A DNA stretch of 64,000 nucleotides from Oscheius dolichura (Eukaryota; Nematoda; Chromadorea; Rhabditida; Rhabditidae), in NCBI GenBank assembly GCA_932521035.1, contig OW051493.1, positions 7,626,001 through 7,690,000 of the forward strand, given 5' to 3'. Shown here one piece after another: positions 1-10,935 of this stretch (the stretch's first letter is position 1; the number at the start of each line of letters is the position of its first letter). The translations under genes and the position numbers were made by a program. Under the pieces are notes generated by a model that had not been told where the DNA came from, made no database searches, and worked only from the letters and a program-made list of their open reading frames with translations.

Positions 1-66
1 TTATTCTAGTCATTTCTCGTTTAACTTATCACTTGGACAAGCCGTAACGGGCGCCTTCGGCGCCCC

Positions 67-1114
67 TTTTGTGTTCAATTGATGTCCTCCTTCTGGATAG
101 TATAGTTCTCAATTTCTGATGTCACTGAGAGGTAATGAGGAAAGCCGGCCTTATTGTTCCAGATTGAAGCAACCTTGATCGTGAAAATCGTGACCGAGTT
201 TTGAAAGACAAAATAGTTCCGAGTAAGAAAAAATGATTTGAACGACTGAAATGGAACGTAGCTTCTTTGGTTTTTTATATGTATGCTAGCTGCAATACTT
301 ATAGGTCAAAATAATGAAGCCAGTCACTTTATTTGTCCGTAAATATTTATATCAGCATATTTTGTGATACACGTCTGGAGTAAAGCTAGGGCACTTCACA
401 TGACAAAACTATTGGCAACAATAGGCAAAGTAATCTCCCCGATGGCACGAAGCAGCGGTGGGACAGAAGCCATGGTCACACGACTTGCCCAAGTGGGTCA
501 GCTGGAATTTAGGTTTACTTTTAAATTTGGGGGAAAACTTGCCTGATCTCCGAATTGCGGTGACTTGTATAGCTTCTTGAAACGGCCACAATCCGGCTCG
601 TAGTTGGCATTAACTCGGGCTAAAATATTCTTTTATTGTCCGAAAAATGAGTCAGCCGACCAGAAATCTGCGAATCACAGCAAAGTCCTACAGCGTAACC
701 CATCTTGCAGACGGCACCCCGGGGACAGTCGAGAGAGGCGGTCCCGTTATTGGTACAGTGACTGGTGTTATCGGCCCTTTTAACCGGCTTGGAATTGGCA
801 GGGCAGCTTTGGAAGTCGGCTAAATATGATTCTGAGGGGCTAGACATCTTTCGCTTACCGGGAAAACACGTCCTTTGGCACTCTTCTATTGTCGAGAAAC
901 GGTTACTGTTTCCTCCACAGCCGGAATATTTGAAGGCCAGACATGTCAGAGTTTCCTTGTCCATGTGCCACTGGAAAAGAAGACGGTGAACGGGGGAAAG
1001 TCTGGAGAACAGACCATGATCGACGGCCTTTTGTTAGATGGACAGTTGCCGTGTCCCAGGTGAAGGGGCTCGGCGCACTGGTCACTCAATTCGAGATTTT
1101 CTGAAAGTGAGAGT
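67..1114. repeat. Inverted repeat 1, left arm
   Basis: This segment is the reverse complement of 7449-8496. Every checked position obeys left + right = 8563, so no indel is needed over about 1,048 bp. The arm begins in 3' flanking DNA and ends at the intron acceptor before the Kunitz exon of the minus-strand gene. Substitutions are visible only near the inner end, in the exon at 1015-1100; two minor ORFs and the 114-aa Kunitz/WR1 reading are identical between arms. Recent inverted duplication or ongoing gene conversion is inferred. Confidence 0.93.
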
Positions 1115-2613
1115 ATCCTGCCAGTAAAATAGCACCTTTTACAACACTCCTTCGGTTTTAAACCTGATAAAAACATACGAATTTCTGGTTTGCGTTCGGC
1201 CACCTGCCATCCAATGATAGTAGCCCTGTTGTTCCGGCATTCCATTTTACTATTGCCTTCAATCCATGCTTCTCCTGTAAAATTTTCCCCAATACGCGAA
1301 GTCATTTCTTTTGTTACCGTTCCTACGGTTGTTTCCTTGAGAATCGCGGCAGAAGTCGTTTTGTTTTTGAACAATTTCCATTGTCATTGTTCCGTTGGCG
1401 TGTTTCTTGCATCTGTTCTCGAATCCTTCAATCTGAAGAGAGTTTTTAAAGCTGAAGAGACGCGGGCTACCGTTTTGGTTTCTCCATCAAGAATGAGAGA
1501 TCCATCGTTGACAACGCACCCAACAAAACCAGTCCTTCCACCCTCCTCACAGCGAAAACGGAAAGCTCCGTCAGTCCATTCAGTTCCGATTCCTTGTCCT
1601 CTCCTACAGTTTATCCATGGGCCGAACACATCTTGGTTGCTCTCCCAGAACTTGCGGAACTTCGGCACTCTGTCAACCCAGTTGCCTTTCCATTGACCCC
1701 AGTCTTGACCCCGTTGTTTAATAATAGAGTCGATTTTTTCTTGGAACTTCCGTACCCAGGTTGACCAATAAGTATTCTGGTTGTCGAATCGATGTTGGAA
1801 CATCTGCATGATGTCATCCCAATCGTTTAAGGGCGATTCTCGCTCGATTGTCCACTGATCCTCTTCCCTCTGGTCGACTTCTCCCTGGCTCTGCCCAGTG
1901 GTACAAAGGCCGGAGGATCTGCTGCAGGTGGTTCCAGCCGGACAGGCCGAGCAGGTCGATCCTGGGGAATAGACATTCTGACCGACGACATTTCCCGCTG
2001 GGCTGTAATGGCAAACGACGACGATGCCTCCCTTACATTGTTTTACTCCACAGCCGATTTTGGATGTACGGGACCAGACCATCTAATTTTAAATAGAGAA
2101 AAGAATATAATAAGCAAAGACCTTGGTAGCTTGCTCGATCCCGGATTGCGTCCCGCTACTAGACCAGCCGTGGTCTTCCAACTCCCGTTCCCATTTCCTT
2201 GAAGCTTCCTCCCCTTGGCCGGCAATGTTCAGCTGTAATTGATTGTTATTTCTTTAAATGACTTCCTAACTCACCCCTCCATTGGAGTAGCGCCAGTGGA
2301 TGTTCTCAGCAGATCCTGCCTGCCCCGTAGGACAAGAATTTGCCCATCGTTGTGCCGATTCTTCCAGTCCACAGTCATAAACCATCTTGAGCATGTCACT
2401 TGCCGGTCCCTTTCTCGTTCCACCCGCCACATAGGCGCCTCGGGCTATCTTGGATCTCAGGTTATTGTGGACTTTGAGTATCCCCAATCGATCACTGTCA
2501 CTCCATGGAGCACTACTGGCGCTATTGCAGATGGCAGCTAAATTGAGTTTGCAGGAAAAGAAAGAAGCCTTACCGAGGCCGGGCGAGATGAGAGCCAAAA
2601 AGAGTAGAAGCAT
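409..2613 (-). CDS. Secreted CAP - Fn1(MIG-18-like) - Kunitz - WR1 multidomain protein
   Basis: Ten exons join with matching phases: 2275-2613, 2122-2232, 1471-2082, 1318-1432, 1179-1274, 1015-1100, 859-970, 661-819, 543-619, 409-501, giving 599 aa. The N-terminus is a signal peptide ([16 protein letters not shown]). A CAP/SCP domain follows, with [32 protein letters not shown] and VCHYSPAGN motifs, then a Cys hinge and a Trp/Gln-rich helical linker. One or two repeats resemble the nematode MIG-18-like fibronectin type I module ([17 protein letters not shown]). A Kunitz domain ([11 protein letters not shown]) and two Cys-rich WR1/lustrin-type segments close the protein. The last intron uses a GC donor. 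CAP proteins and Kunitz domains are common in nematode secretions; the actual role is unknown. The start is the first Met before the signal peptide. Confidence 0.82.
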
Positions 2614-3344
2614 CTTTGCCAGGAAGAGCCCAACGGACTGCTCGGGATGTTTTTACTGGCTGTAAACTAAGCCATGTGCCGTCGCTGAGTCACCAGGTCT
2701 CCATCTCTGCCCCCTAGTTTCCGGATTCGCTTTTTTTAGATTCTAGGGACACGTTAGCGGTCACACGACTTGCCCAACTGTCGGTTCGTAGCCCCGAAAA
2801 GTGAGAAATTGGCTGTAATTGAGACGACAACTAACAGCAGCTAACAGAAAGGTGTTCAGAAAATCAGCAACCCAAGAAGGAGGGCCTCTACTTTCTCTTT
2901 TTCACGAACCTCGTATCAAGTGGGCTCCTAGTTACCGTAACCATGGAGGCAGTTGTCCTTCTGGATTACACAGAATTTGTTTGGAAGTTCCTGTCATTGC
3001 TTTCCCGGCAACCCATGTCTCCGGAAGAGCCGGTCAGAGGCCCAAGAGCATGCGTTCTGCTCTCTCCAGTTGTTTCCCCTCAGCGGACTCTACACAAAAC
3101 GTGAGCTCTGGCCACATTCTCTCAGAGTCATGTGTCGCTAGAAAAACGACGGAGGAAAGGAAAACGTAAAATACGCTCTGAGTCATCCAGGGGAACAACT
3201 GCCTCTCTGGGTACGGTAGTTGGGAAGGCCCTCGAAGAAAGAAGTTAGAAGACTCAAGAGAAATGTCATAGCTTTATTTTATCAAACAAGCACTGGATAA
3301 TCAAGGGCCATGGGTATTATAGCTAAATTTCAGAATCAGTTCAT

Positions 3345-4652
3345 TTACCAGCTTGACCAGCTCGACCAGCTCTGTTGCCATTGCCCTGGTTGTTTTTGCC
3401 ACCTCTGTTGCTGCATTTGCATCTGATTTTTGAACTGCTCTTGGAACGCCGTGACTTTCTTTTTCCAGGCTTCGACCTGCTGTTGGAACCGTTGCCGCTG
3501 TTGCTCGTGCCAGTCGTTCCAATTTGGTGTTTCTTCTTCAGTCGTCAGTTGATTTTCGTTTTCCCCTTGGTGGACCTGTTCCTGTTGACTATTGTACTGC
3601 TCATCGACCCACCTGCTCATTAGGTTGGGAAGTTGTCCCACATCCATAGTACTTGTTAATCCTCTGAACATCAATGGGGCTCAGACCCTCGCCTCCGCCC
3701 AGTTTCACCTGTCTCTTTGGTACAATAGTCGGTGAATGATTATCCTAAAAAACTCGTCAGTCTAGAAAACCATGGCCCCTACTTTGCTGAATAAGTTTCC
3801 CTCGTAGTGCATAACGGAATCATAAGAATAGGGAGTGTCCATAAGGGTCAAGCTAGCGGCCGGCCTCTTGTCAAAGTTGTGTTCCTCTCCCCTTTTGATG
3901 TTCTGCCGGATGATGGTCACGTATTGATCCCTATCGGATCTATCTGGAAACATTTTACTGTTCCAAGCGAACAATGGGTTACTGTGCTCGTGGATGAATC
4001 CTAAAGCATGCATCAGCTCGTGGAGGATTACACTTCGATGGTAGCAGCCGTGTCCAAGGTTTAACTGTTGTTTGCCTCCTGTAAAAAATATTCCGTTCGT
4101 GAATCTATTAATGGTGTACTGTAGTTATTTTAAATACTAAAAAAGGCTCAAAGAAGATGGTAGTCATAATAGTAATACAGAACTGGTATAAAAGTTAGTA
4201 ACCTGTTTTCCCGACGAACGAATTGCAGGTGTTACTATTCGGCTTGACAAGTAGTACAAAATCTTGAGTTTGGTCATCGGCATAGTGAAAACGGATACAA
4301 GTCTTTTGCTGAATTTCTTGCATCGCGTGTATTATCATGTTCTTCCTGTAAAGATGATCAGAGTTAATAGACAGGAGAAAGGAACCCACTCTGAACTTGA
4401 AATAGACGAGTGAAAATGGACGAATACTTTTCCCTCGGGCCATTTCATTCGGCGATCACGAAGAGCACTGGACTGCATTCCGGCGGCGCTCGTCGTATTC
4501 CAGGTAACTGAAGTACTTGTCTCTTTCAATTTTAAGTGAGACTCACGTATATCAATTTCGCCGCCGGCAAAAGCCTCTTCGGGGAACGGGTCATATCTGT
4601 CGGCAGCAACGGCCACAAATAGGAAGAGCAGAAAGAAAGGCCCTCCGCCCAT
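3345..4652 (-). CDS. Astacin-family zinc metalloprotease with Gln/Trp-rich tail
   Basis: Exons 4390-4652, 4203-4345, 3783-4078, 3613-3744 and 3345-3581 close in phase (356 aa). It has a signal peptide (MGGGPFFLLFLFVAVAA), a propeptide, then the catalytic domain. The zinc motif HELMHALGFIHEH is intact, as are the Met-turn SVMHY and the domain end LSPIDVQRINKYYGC. A secreted endopeptidase is therefore expected (nematode NAS type, roles in cuticle, hatching or digestion). The propeptide reads FAGG where the family usually has F-x-G-D, so the aspartate switch may be altered. The last ~80 residues are Gln/Trp-rich and unlike usual tails. They depend on a 31-nt intron (3582-3612); without it the protein ends three codons later, at TGA. 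A TATA-like TTTAAAAG lies upstream near 4695. A poly(A) signal (minus AATAAA) is near 3273. Confidence 0.85.
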
Positions 4653-5110
4653 GATAAGTCAGGAACCAGGCAAAGAGCTGGCCCGCTACTTGGTGCTTTT
4701 AAACAGCTGCTCTGGGGGTCAGTAGGAGGAAGAAACGGATCTGCCGGCCGGAGAAGTAGCACGTGTTTCAGGGACGAGGCCTAGGTTATAAAGTCAGGGA
4801 ACTTAGTAGGGAAATAGATCCGAGAGAAGCGCCTAAATAAGAGAGATGATAACTACCGATTTCTTTCAATCTACAACACTAAGATGGGCTTTCCTTTTGA
4901 GAGCTGTACCAGGTGATTGATACCGGTTGATCCCTCTGTAACGCTCAGAATCACGTTGGAGAGGAGAATTCTGGGAGTTCCGAGAATGGTCAAAATTTCA
5001 CCGCATAAGGGTGTGGAAACCCCTCCTTTTTCGTCTTTTTTACGGTATATAAAGGGGGAGGAGTCGAAAACAGGTTCAATCACCCCCAAAAAATTTCAAA
5101 AATGACTTAG
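4653..5110. other. Upstream region of astacin gene; no gene seen
   Basis: The first 80 bases hold the astacin core promoter (CAGCTG E-box and TTTAAAAG). An inverted copy of this promoter lies at about 5935-5995. The rest shows only short ORFs on both strands without recognisable domains. Confidence 0.5.
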
Positions 5111-5190
5111 TTCTTTGGAAGAATCGAACCCAAGTTGAAAAAAAGGCAAAAGTTTTGTAGGCGAGTGCACTACCCACTCAGCCACCGCTT
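5111..5190 (-). other. tRNA-like (box A / box B) sequence
   Basis: On the minus strand there is a box A-like GTGGCTGAGTGGG near the start and a box B-like GGGTTCGATTC near the end, in tRNA-like spacing with a T-run insertion between. I could not form a clean acceptor stem, so this is more likely a tRNA-derived repeat or pseudogene than a working tRNA. Confidence 0.45.
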
Positions 5191-5460
5191 CACATTTTTA
5201 TAAAGAGAATGGAAAATAGACAAGTCCAAAATTCTTTTGCAACGTAATCTTATTTTGCATTTTCCTCCACAACGGAGGCATTAGAGCAAAATCCCGAAAA
5301 TATGTCTTGATCGCCATAAAATTCTCTACAAAACTACGTCAAAAAAATTTCAAAAATGTATCCTTCCCTTGTGAAGAAGATCATCAATTCTCGTAAAAAC
5401 TGCTCAATTGCTACCCGGAATTTCTCACTACGATTTCCCAGCCGATCTTCTTCAGCTTGA

Positions 5461-5721
5461 TTGCGGCTGCTCGATAAACACCTGCGCAAGCGGGTGACGG
5501 CGGGTGAAAAGTCATCTGCGGATAATTTTCGATGGGTGACTCGCAAGATCGCTCCGATTCTGACATTTTTGTTTACAATTTTCTTTTCGATCATGCTAGA
5601 AACATGGAGCAACTGGCGCGAGGCAGTCACTAAGAGGCACAAGGAAGCCGCCTCGTCGAAACGTGTAACTGAAATTAAAGAAGTCTCCTCCGCTGACAAA
5701 GAGGGAGAGCGCGAATTTTAG
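5461..5721 (+). CDS. Possible small single-pass membrane protein
   Basis: An 86-aa open frame with a charged N-terminal half, one hydrophobic stretch (APILTFLFTIFFSIML) and a highly charged Lys/Glu tail ending in EREF. No family is recognised. An overlapping minus-strand ORF of similar size exists, so coding is uncertain. Confidence 0.22.
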   Translation: MRLLDKHLRKRVTAGEKSSADNFRWVTRKIAPILTFLFTIFFSIMLETWSNWREAVTKRHKEAASSKRVTEIKEVSSADKEGEREF

Positions 5722-5929
5722 CAGACTAATGCCAAATTCGCCTATATTCCGTGGGAAACGGCGATTTTGGTCATTTCGCCTCCTCTTACGGCGAAGAAGG
5801 CAGGAGGACGACTGTTTTCAAAATTGTTTTTCAAGCAAAGAATATTTTTTTGTTTTGTGAAATAATCTTGGCCCTATCCTGAAACACGAGCGACTTCTCA
5901 GACTGGCATAGGCGCTTCTTTCCTCTACC

Positions 5930-6111
5930 GACCCCCATGGCAGCTGTTTAAAAGCACCGAGTAGCGGGCCACTTTGCCTGATTCCTGACTTATCATGAAT
6001 GTTTCTCCCCATTTCCATCTGCCTTTCTTCCTATTCTTAGTCATTCTTGTCGACAGGCATGGCCCATTCCCCACGCTTTCGGCCAACAAGGAAGCTCTCG
6101 ATTCATGCTAG
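5930..6111 (+). pseudogene. Astacin-paralogue promoter and first-exon relic (divergent to astacin gene)
   Basis: 5935-5997 resembles the inverted sequence of the astacin promoter at about 4640-4710 (TTTAAAAGCACC, then a diverged block up to the ATG). The ATG at 5995 opens a 38-aa frame with a hydrophobic signal-like segment (HLPFFLFLVILV) followed by DRHGPFP, matching DRYDPFP of the neighbouring astacin. It then stops at TAG. No protease domain follows, so it is read as a truncated paralogue or a signal-peptide remnant. Confidence 0.55.
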
Positions 6112-6344
6112 AAACGAAAGACAGCTGCTTCTTTTGATCAGGAAACAGCCGCATCAGTAGAGCACATTCTAACTGAAATTCAGCTTCAAAACGATCTCTT
6201 CGTTATTTAAGTTCGTATTTTTATTTGCTTCTTTCGAGGAAAGTCAGAAAAATCCGGCGTCTGTCTTCTTATCAAACTTTTGACATATTTCCGCTCTTCA
6301 TATATGTGACTTACCACCTTCAGGAACCAATCTTTCTTCTTCGA

Positions 6345-8154
6345 ATGCAACTTCCCCTGCTTGCGGTCTTGGTGGCAGTGACCCTTGGTTGCGACTATGG
6401 CGGAACAAAGTACAGGGATGGAGAAGAATGGGTAAAGATCGCCGCTTTTCATGGAAAGATAACTCCTTCAGATAAAGAATAATGCCTATAAAATGAAATG
6501 TAAGATGGACAACCATTCGTCGTGGAGTGTCCAAATCACTGCCTGCCTTTCAGTCGACGGCATAGAGGTTTTTCTGTGTTTATTTTTAATATCTGAAAAC
6601 GTTCAGATTCCTGTTAACCAGGTCAAAACGGTGGGACCATATGAGCTAGAGTGCAAGATCGCTTCCGAAGGATATCCGTACTTGAAGACTGTCGTCGGCA
6701 AAAAAGCTGACTGTATGGGAGGACACCCTCATGGAAGTGAATGGATCGAAAAATCTTTCCGTTTCCGTTGTGATAAACGTGGAAAAAGTCGCTTTGTTGG
6801 GTGCATTGCCGGCGACGGATCTCTAATTCTTGATGGAGAAACCAAGACGGTAATTTGGATATCCTTGGCTTGAACTCGAACAATCTGTTCAGATTGGAGG
6901 ACTCGAAATCCAGTGCAAAAAACACGGCAACGGAACTGTGACCATGGATTCATTCAGGAAATCATCGGGAGTCTACCAGAAACAAGACGGATTCTGCCGC
7001 GATTCTATGGGAAACACTCGTAGAAATGGTAACCCAATTAAAATATCCTACCCTAATAATAGGTAGATCTCTGTCTGTCTGTCTGTCTGTCTGTCTGCGA
7101 GACATGTCGTCTGTGTAGATTGACAGGTCAAATGAGAGAGAAACAGAAAGTTTCCACCGTCAGATCTTATCCGACTGTCAATTCTTTTTCGACCGAAATA
7201 AACTAATCCCACCGCCGGAGGCATACTTGTTTGTCAATAAGAATTTACAGGAGAAACCTGGATTGAGAGGGGAGGCTTTGTAAAGGAATGCAGGGACAGC
7301 AGGCCCATTGCCATCGGGCGGAAGACGCCACCGGTCGGGACTTCTATCTATGGACAAGCAGCAACTGCCCTCCCAGGAATTGACACTGGTGCGTTAATTT
7401 CGAAAACTTACTCTCGTTTTACCTGAATTTAACATTGTTTTAAACTTCACTCTCACTTTCAGAAAATCTCGAATTCAGTGGCCTGTGCGCCGAGCCCCTC
7501 CATCTGGGAGACAGCAACTGTCCATCTAACAAAAGACCGTCGATCATGGTCTGTTCTCCAGACTTTCCCCCGTTCACCGTCTTCTTTTCCAGTGGCACAT
7601 GGACAAGGAAACTCTGACATGTCTGGCCTTCAAATATTCCGGCTGTGGAGGAAACAGTAACCGTTTCTCGACAATAGAAGAGTGCCAAAGGACGTGTTTT
7701 CCCGGTAAGCGAAAGATGTCTAGCCCCTCAGAATCATATTTAGCCGACTTCCAAAGCTGCCCTGCCAATTCCAAGCCGGTTAAAAGGGCCGATAACACCA
7801 GTCACTGTACCAATAACGGGACCGCCTCTCTCGACTGTCCCCGGGGTGCCGTCTGCAAGATGGGTTACGCTGTAGGACTTTGCTGTGATTCGCAGATTTC
7901 TGGTCGGCTGACTCATTTTTCGGACAATAAAAGAATATTTTAGCCCGAGTTAATGCCAACTACGAGCCGGATTGTGGCCGTTTCAAGAAGCTATACAAGT
8001 CACCGCAATTCGGAGATCAGGCAAGTTTTCCCCCAAATTTAAAAGTAAACCTAAATTCCAGCTGACCCACTTGGGCAAGTCGTGTGACCATGGCTTCTGT
8101 CCCACCGCTGCTTCGTGCCATCGGGGAGATTACTTTGCCTATTGTTGCCAATAG
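6345..8154 (+). CDS. Secreted Fn1(MIG-18-like) - Kunitz - WR1 protein, paralogue of the 409-2613 gene
   Basis: Ten exons close in phase: 6345-6431, 6472-6567, 6607-6849, 6893-7028, 7251-7388, 7463-7548, 7593-7704, 7744-7902, 7944-8020, 8062-8154 (408 aa). The signal peptide ([16 protein letters not shown]) is followed by two or three MIG-18-like Fn1 modules ([19 protein letters not shown]...[22 protein letters not shown]). A Kunitz domain ([16 protein letters not shown] spacing 7-12-3) and two Cys-rich WR1/lustrin-type segments (CPRGAVC...GLCC; CPTAASC...YCC) end it. It lacks the CAP domain of its minus-strand paralogue. The intron at 8021-8061 is GC-AG. Poly(A) signal AATAAA is at about 8229. 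A protease-inhibiting or matrix role is inferred only from the domains. Confidence 0.85.
7062..7097. repeat. (CTGT)n microsatellite inside an intron
   Basis: About six tandem CTGT units lie in the 222-nt intron 7029-7250, preceded by the sequence AATAGGTAGATCT. A related unit (ATAGAGGTCTGTGTGTCTG) occurs at about 14496, so it may be the end of a dispersed repeat. Confidence 0.7.
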
Positions 8155-8496
8155 TTTTGTCATGTGAAGTGCCCTAGCTTTACTCCAGACGTGTATCACA
8201 AAATATGCTGATATAAATATTTACGGACAAATAAAGTGACTGGCTTCATTATTTTGACCTATAAGTATTGCAGCTAGCATACATATAAAAAACCAAAGAA
8301 GCTACGTTCCATTTCAGTCGTTCAAATCATTTTTTCTTACTCGGAACTATTTTGTCTTTCAAAACTCGGTCACGATTTTCACGATCAAGGTTGCTTCAAT
8401 CTGGAACAATAAGGCCGGCTTTCCTCATTACCTCTCAGTGACATCAGAAATTGAGAACTATACTATCCAGAAGGAGGACATCAATTGAACACAAAA
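7449..8496. repeat. Inverted repeat 1, right arm
   Basis: Reverse complement of 67-1114 without gaps. It carries the last five exons and the 3' flank of the plus-strand Fn1-Kunitz-WR1 gene. The inner edge coincides with the polypyrimidine tract of the intron before the Kunitz exon (acceptor at 7461-7462). Confidence 0.93.
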
Positions 8497-8797
8497 CACT
8501 CTCGGAGGAACCTCAAGGAAGTGATTCATTCCCTGCTGAAGAGATTAATGAACTCGTAGGAAGGGGGAAGCAGCTGTGATGAGTCAGGCTGCCCCCTACT
8601 TGTAAACGGCTAGAAAGTGAAGCGGTTTGCAGCACGTAGACAATATCCATTTTCTTATCTTTCGACATTTGTCTCAATAGTCTTTCTTGTAATCATCACT
8701 TTTGATTAGCGAAAGACAATGAAAACCGGTGAAAGCGGCTAATTCCCGCCGCAGGAGAGGCAGGGCTTGCGTGGATCGTTATTCAGCGTTGCATTCC

Positions 8798-9763
8798 ATG
8801 CCCTTCACTCTTTTGCTGATTTCATGTATTTTAACTGTAACTTTGGCCTGCCTACCTACAATAAGTCGTGAGTTCAGCAGGGTCTATCAACAACAAAAAA
8901 ACGTTTCTTCAGCGCAGGATTATGACCTTGAAACAACCACAACAACGTCCACTACCACCACAACTACTACCACCACCACGACTACTACTACTAGTTATGG
9001 TAAATTTGAAGTTAACTTTGACGACACCCTCTATCCAAAGATTTTTACTGGTTCTTTTTTGGCTAACGGTCTAAAACGGAAACATTTGTGTTACCACAGG
9101 GGCTAAATAGTTTAGTCTAAAATGTGTTGTTTACAGTATGCCCCGCCGGTTGGACACTCAATACAGATACAATGTTCTGCTACTACTTTTCCGATGTACT
9201 GCGTTCCCACGGAATGGCCGAAGCTGATTGTCTTATGACCCCTGGAGCTCACCTGGCTTCTGTCCACAGCCAAGCCGAGAATGATTTTATCTACAGTTTG
9301 TCTTTTCACTCACATTATTAAGTTTTAAAGCTTTTAGACCTGGTCATATCCATATTAGGAAATACGGTTGTGACTGGGACAGACTACAACATATGGTTAG
9401 GTCTAGTGACAACGACACCAGGGGACCCATCGGCATACTTCTGGAATGATGGAAGCACGGTTCGTTTTCTCCCGCAGTTTTTAATCTATTATTGAATCAA
9501 AAATGGTTCATTATGATGCTACGATTTACAGTATTCTTTTCAAAATTGGGCAGGACCACCGCAGCCACAGCAGCCGGATAACCAAGGAGGGGGTGACTAT
9601 TGTTCTGGGGTGGGATGTAAAGCAACCTCAAAATCATACTCCTTTTCAGTTCGTAATACCAAATATATACTTTGATCCTAGTAATTATGGAAAATGGAAT
9701 GACAACATGTGCTGGTTTCCGTTTTACTCTGTCTGTAAGGTGGCAGCTGTTGTCATGGGATGA
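8798..9763 (+). CDS. Secreted C-type lectin domain protein with Thr-rich linker
   Basis: Exons 8798-8999, 9137-9295, 9338-9459, 9532-9609 and 9650-9763 close in phase (224 aa). A signal peptide (MPFTLLLISCILTVTLAC) is followed by a Thr tract, a likely O-glycosylated stalk, and one C-type lectin domain (VCPAGWTLNTDTMFCYYF ... SVCK). It has the QPD motif and a WND motif (KWNDNMC), the classic Ca2+/galactose-type pair, so sugar binding is plausible. The Met at 8798 is chosen over an upstream in-frame Met at 8729 because it directly precedes the hydrophobic signal. Paralogous to the lectin at 27.4-28.1 kb, with the same intron positions. Confidence 0.85.
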
Positions 9764-9779
9764 CAAGGAGAAAACGAAA

Positions 9780-10335
9780 CAGTGATATTTCAATTAATTC
9801 ATTTAATAAAATTTTTGGCTAATACAGATCAGCGCCAGGTTTCGGGTTCACCGTCGGAGAAACCGGGATCCGGGCACGGGGATCTAATTAAAGCAAAGTT
9901 TCAAGTCCTCGGCTGGGAAAATGCTGTCCAGCATGATCAAATGAACCTATTTGGTTTGGGCGTCCCTTTCAAATGAAAGCGTCTCCCCCTGAAAGTATTG
10001 TAACTGAGCCCCTTGCCCTCCTCGTTGACTAGAGAAATGTGTGATTCCCGACTAATTGATTAATCCTTAACGTGAGAGATATTTCGCGGCGTTAACTGTC
10101 GCAGAGGCCGTGGGGCCGGCGGTTGGTTGGGTTCAGAAGATTGCAAAGGGCTAATATGTGACCGGAATTTGGAAGATGCTGGGCAACAAGAGTTAACTCA
10201 TCACTTGTCGGCCGAAATCATCGGAAAAGACCAATTATACACTTAGATTTATTTGTACAAAACGTTCTAACGACGTATTCGAACTAGAAATCGGATATTA
10301 ATCGGAATATCACAAAAGGAAGGAGATGAGAATTT
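9780..10335. other. Intergenic, no gene seen
   Basis: Downstream of the lectin: AATAAAA at about 9806 may serve as the poly(A) signal. No protein-like frame was found on either strand. Confidence 0.4.
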
Positions 10336-10349
10336 ACATCAATGCAACA

Positions 10350-10935
10350 AGGATGAGGGTTCTTTCATTTTTAGTAAAATCCCATATTCCACTGGCATAA
10401 GCAGTGTGGACCCACCAGCCGGGTCCCCATTCCCAGTGTCCAGTTGAACGGACTTCCGGATTGTGGCAAACTCTGATCAGACCAACGAATCCGCAGAAAT
10501 TTATTTTCTAGGAGATTTTCTTTGAGGATTCTCGTATGTCACCGCTGGAATAAAGCTCTTTCTAAACAAAAAATATGCTGCACTCACCCGAGAGACATGC
10601 CTTTCATGCCCTCCACTTTATTCTTCAACCAGTCATAATCTTTCGAATTGTTGTATGCAGTTGAACTGGCATAAATGATGGCGTTGCACATTCCACGACG
10701 AGAGTTTTGTTCAGGTTGTAATAAAGGGAATGCTTATCATAACCAGTGCAGTCGTTGTAAACTACCACGTAGAAGTGGTCCCTAAAAAGGGTTTAAATAG
10801 TTTTTAAATAGACTCACGATGTGTTGATTTTGGCCAGTTCGTTTCGGAGGAGATCAGCCTTCTCCGCATTGCCAATGTCCGTCCTGTTGTCCATCGTTGA
10901 CTCCAGAAGCCGGGTGACATGATTCCAGTAAGACA
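10350..10935 (-). pseudogene. Paralogue of the 12.3-12.8 kb gene, probably decayed
   Basis: One exon ends near 10820 (LLESTMDNRTDIGNAEK). A good GTGAGT...TTTTAG intron follows, then DHFYVVVYNDCTGYDKHS, matching DQFYVIVYNDVSGYDNHA of the plus-strand copy. After that the frame shifts near the ECATPSF stretch, the middle of the domain is replaced, and the conserved C-terminal block (GFVGLIR, NPEVRSTG, WEWGPGWWV) reappears at about 10400-10500. The family is unknown to me. The two copies form a diverged inverted pair sharing upstream flank (about 11140-11230 against 12140-12220). Confidence 0.5.

Noticed and set aside
7062-7097. CRISPR-like array
   Set aside because: Simple CTGT tetranucleotide repeat in an intron of a eukaryotic gene.
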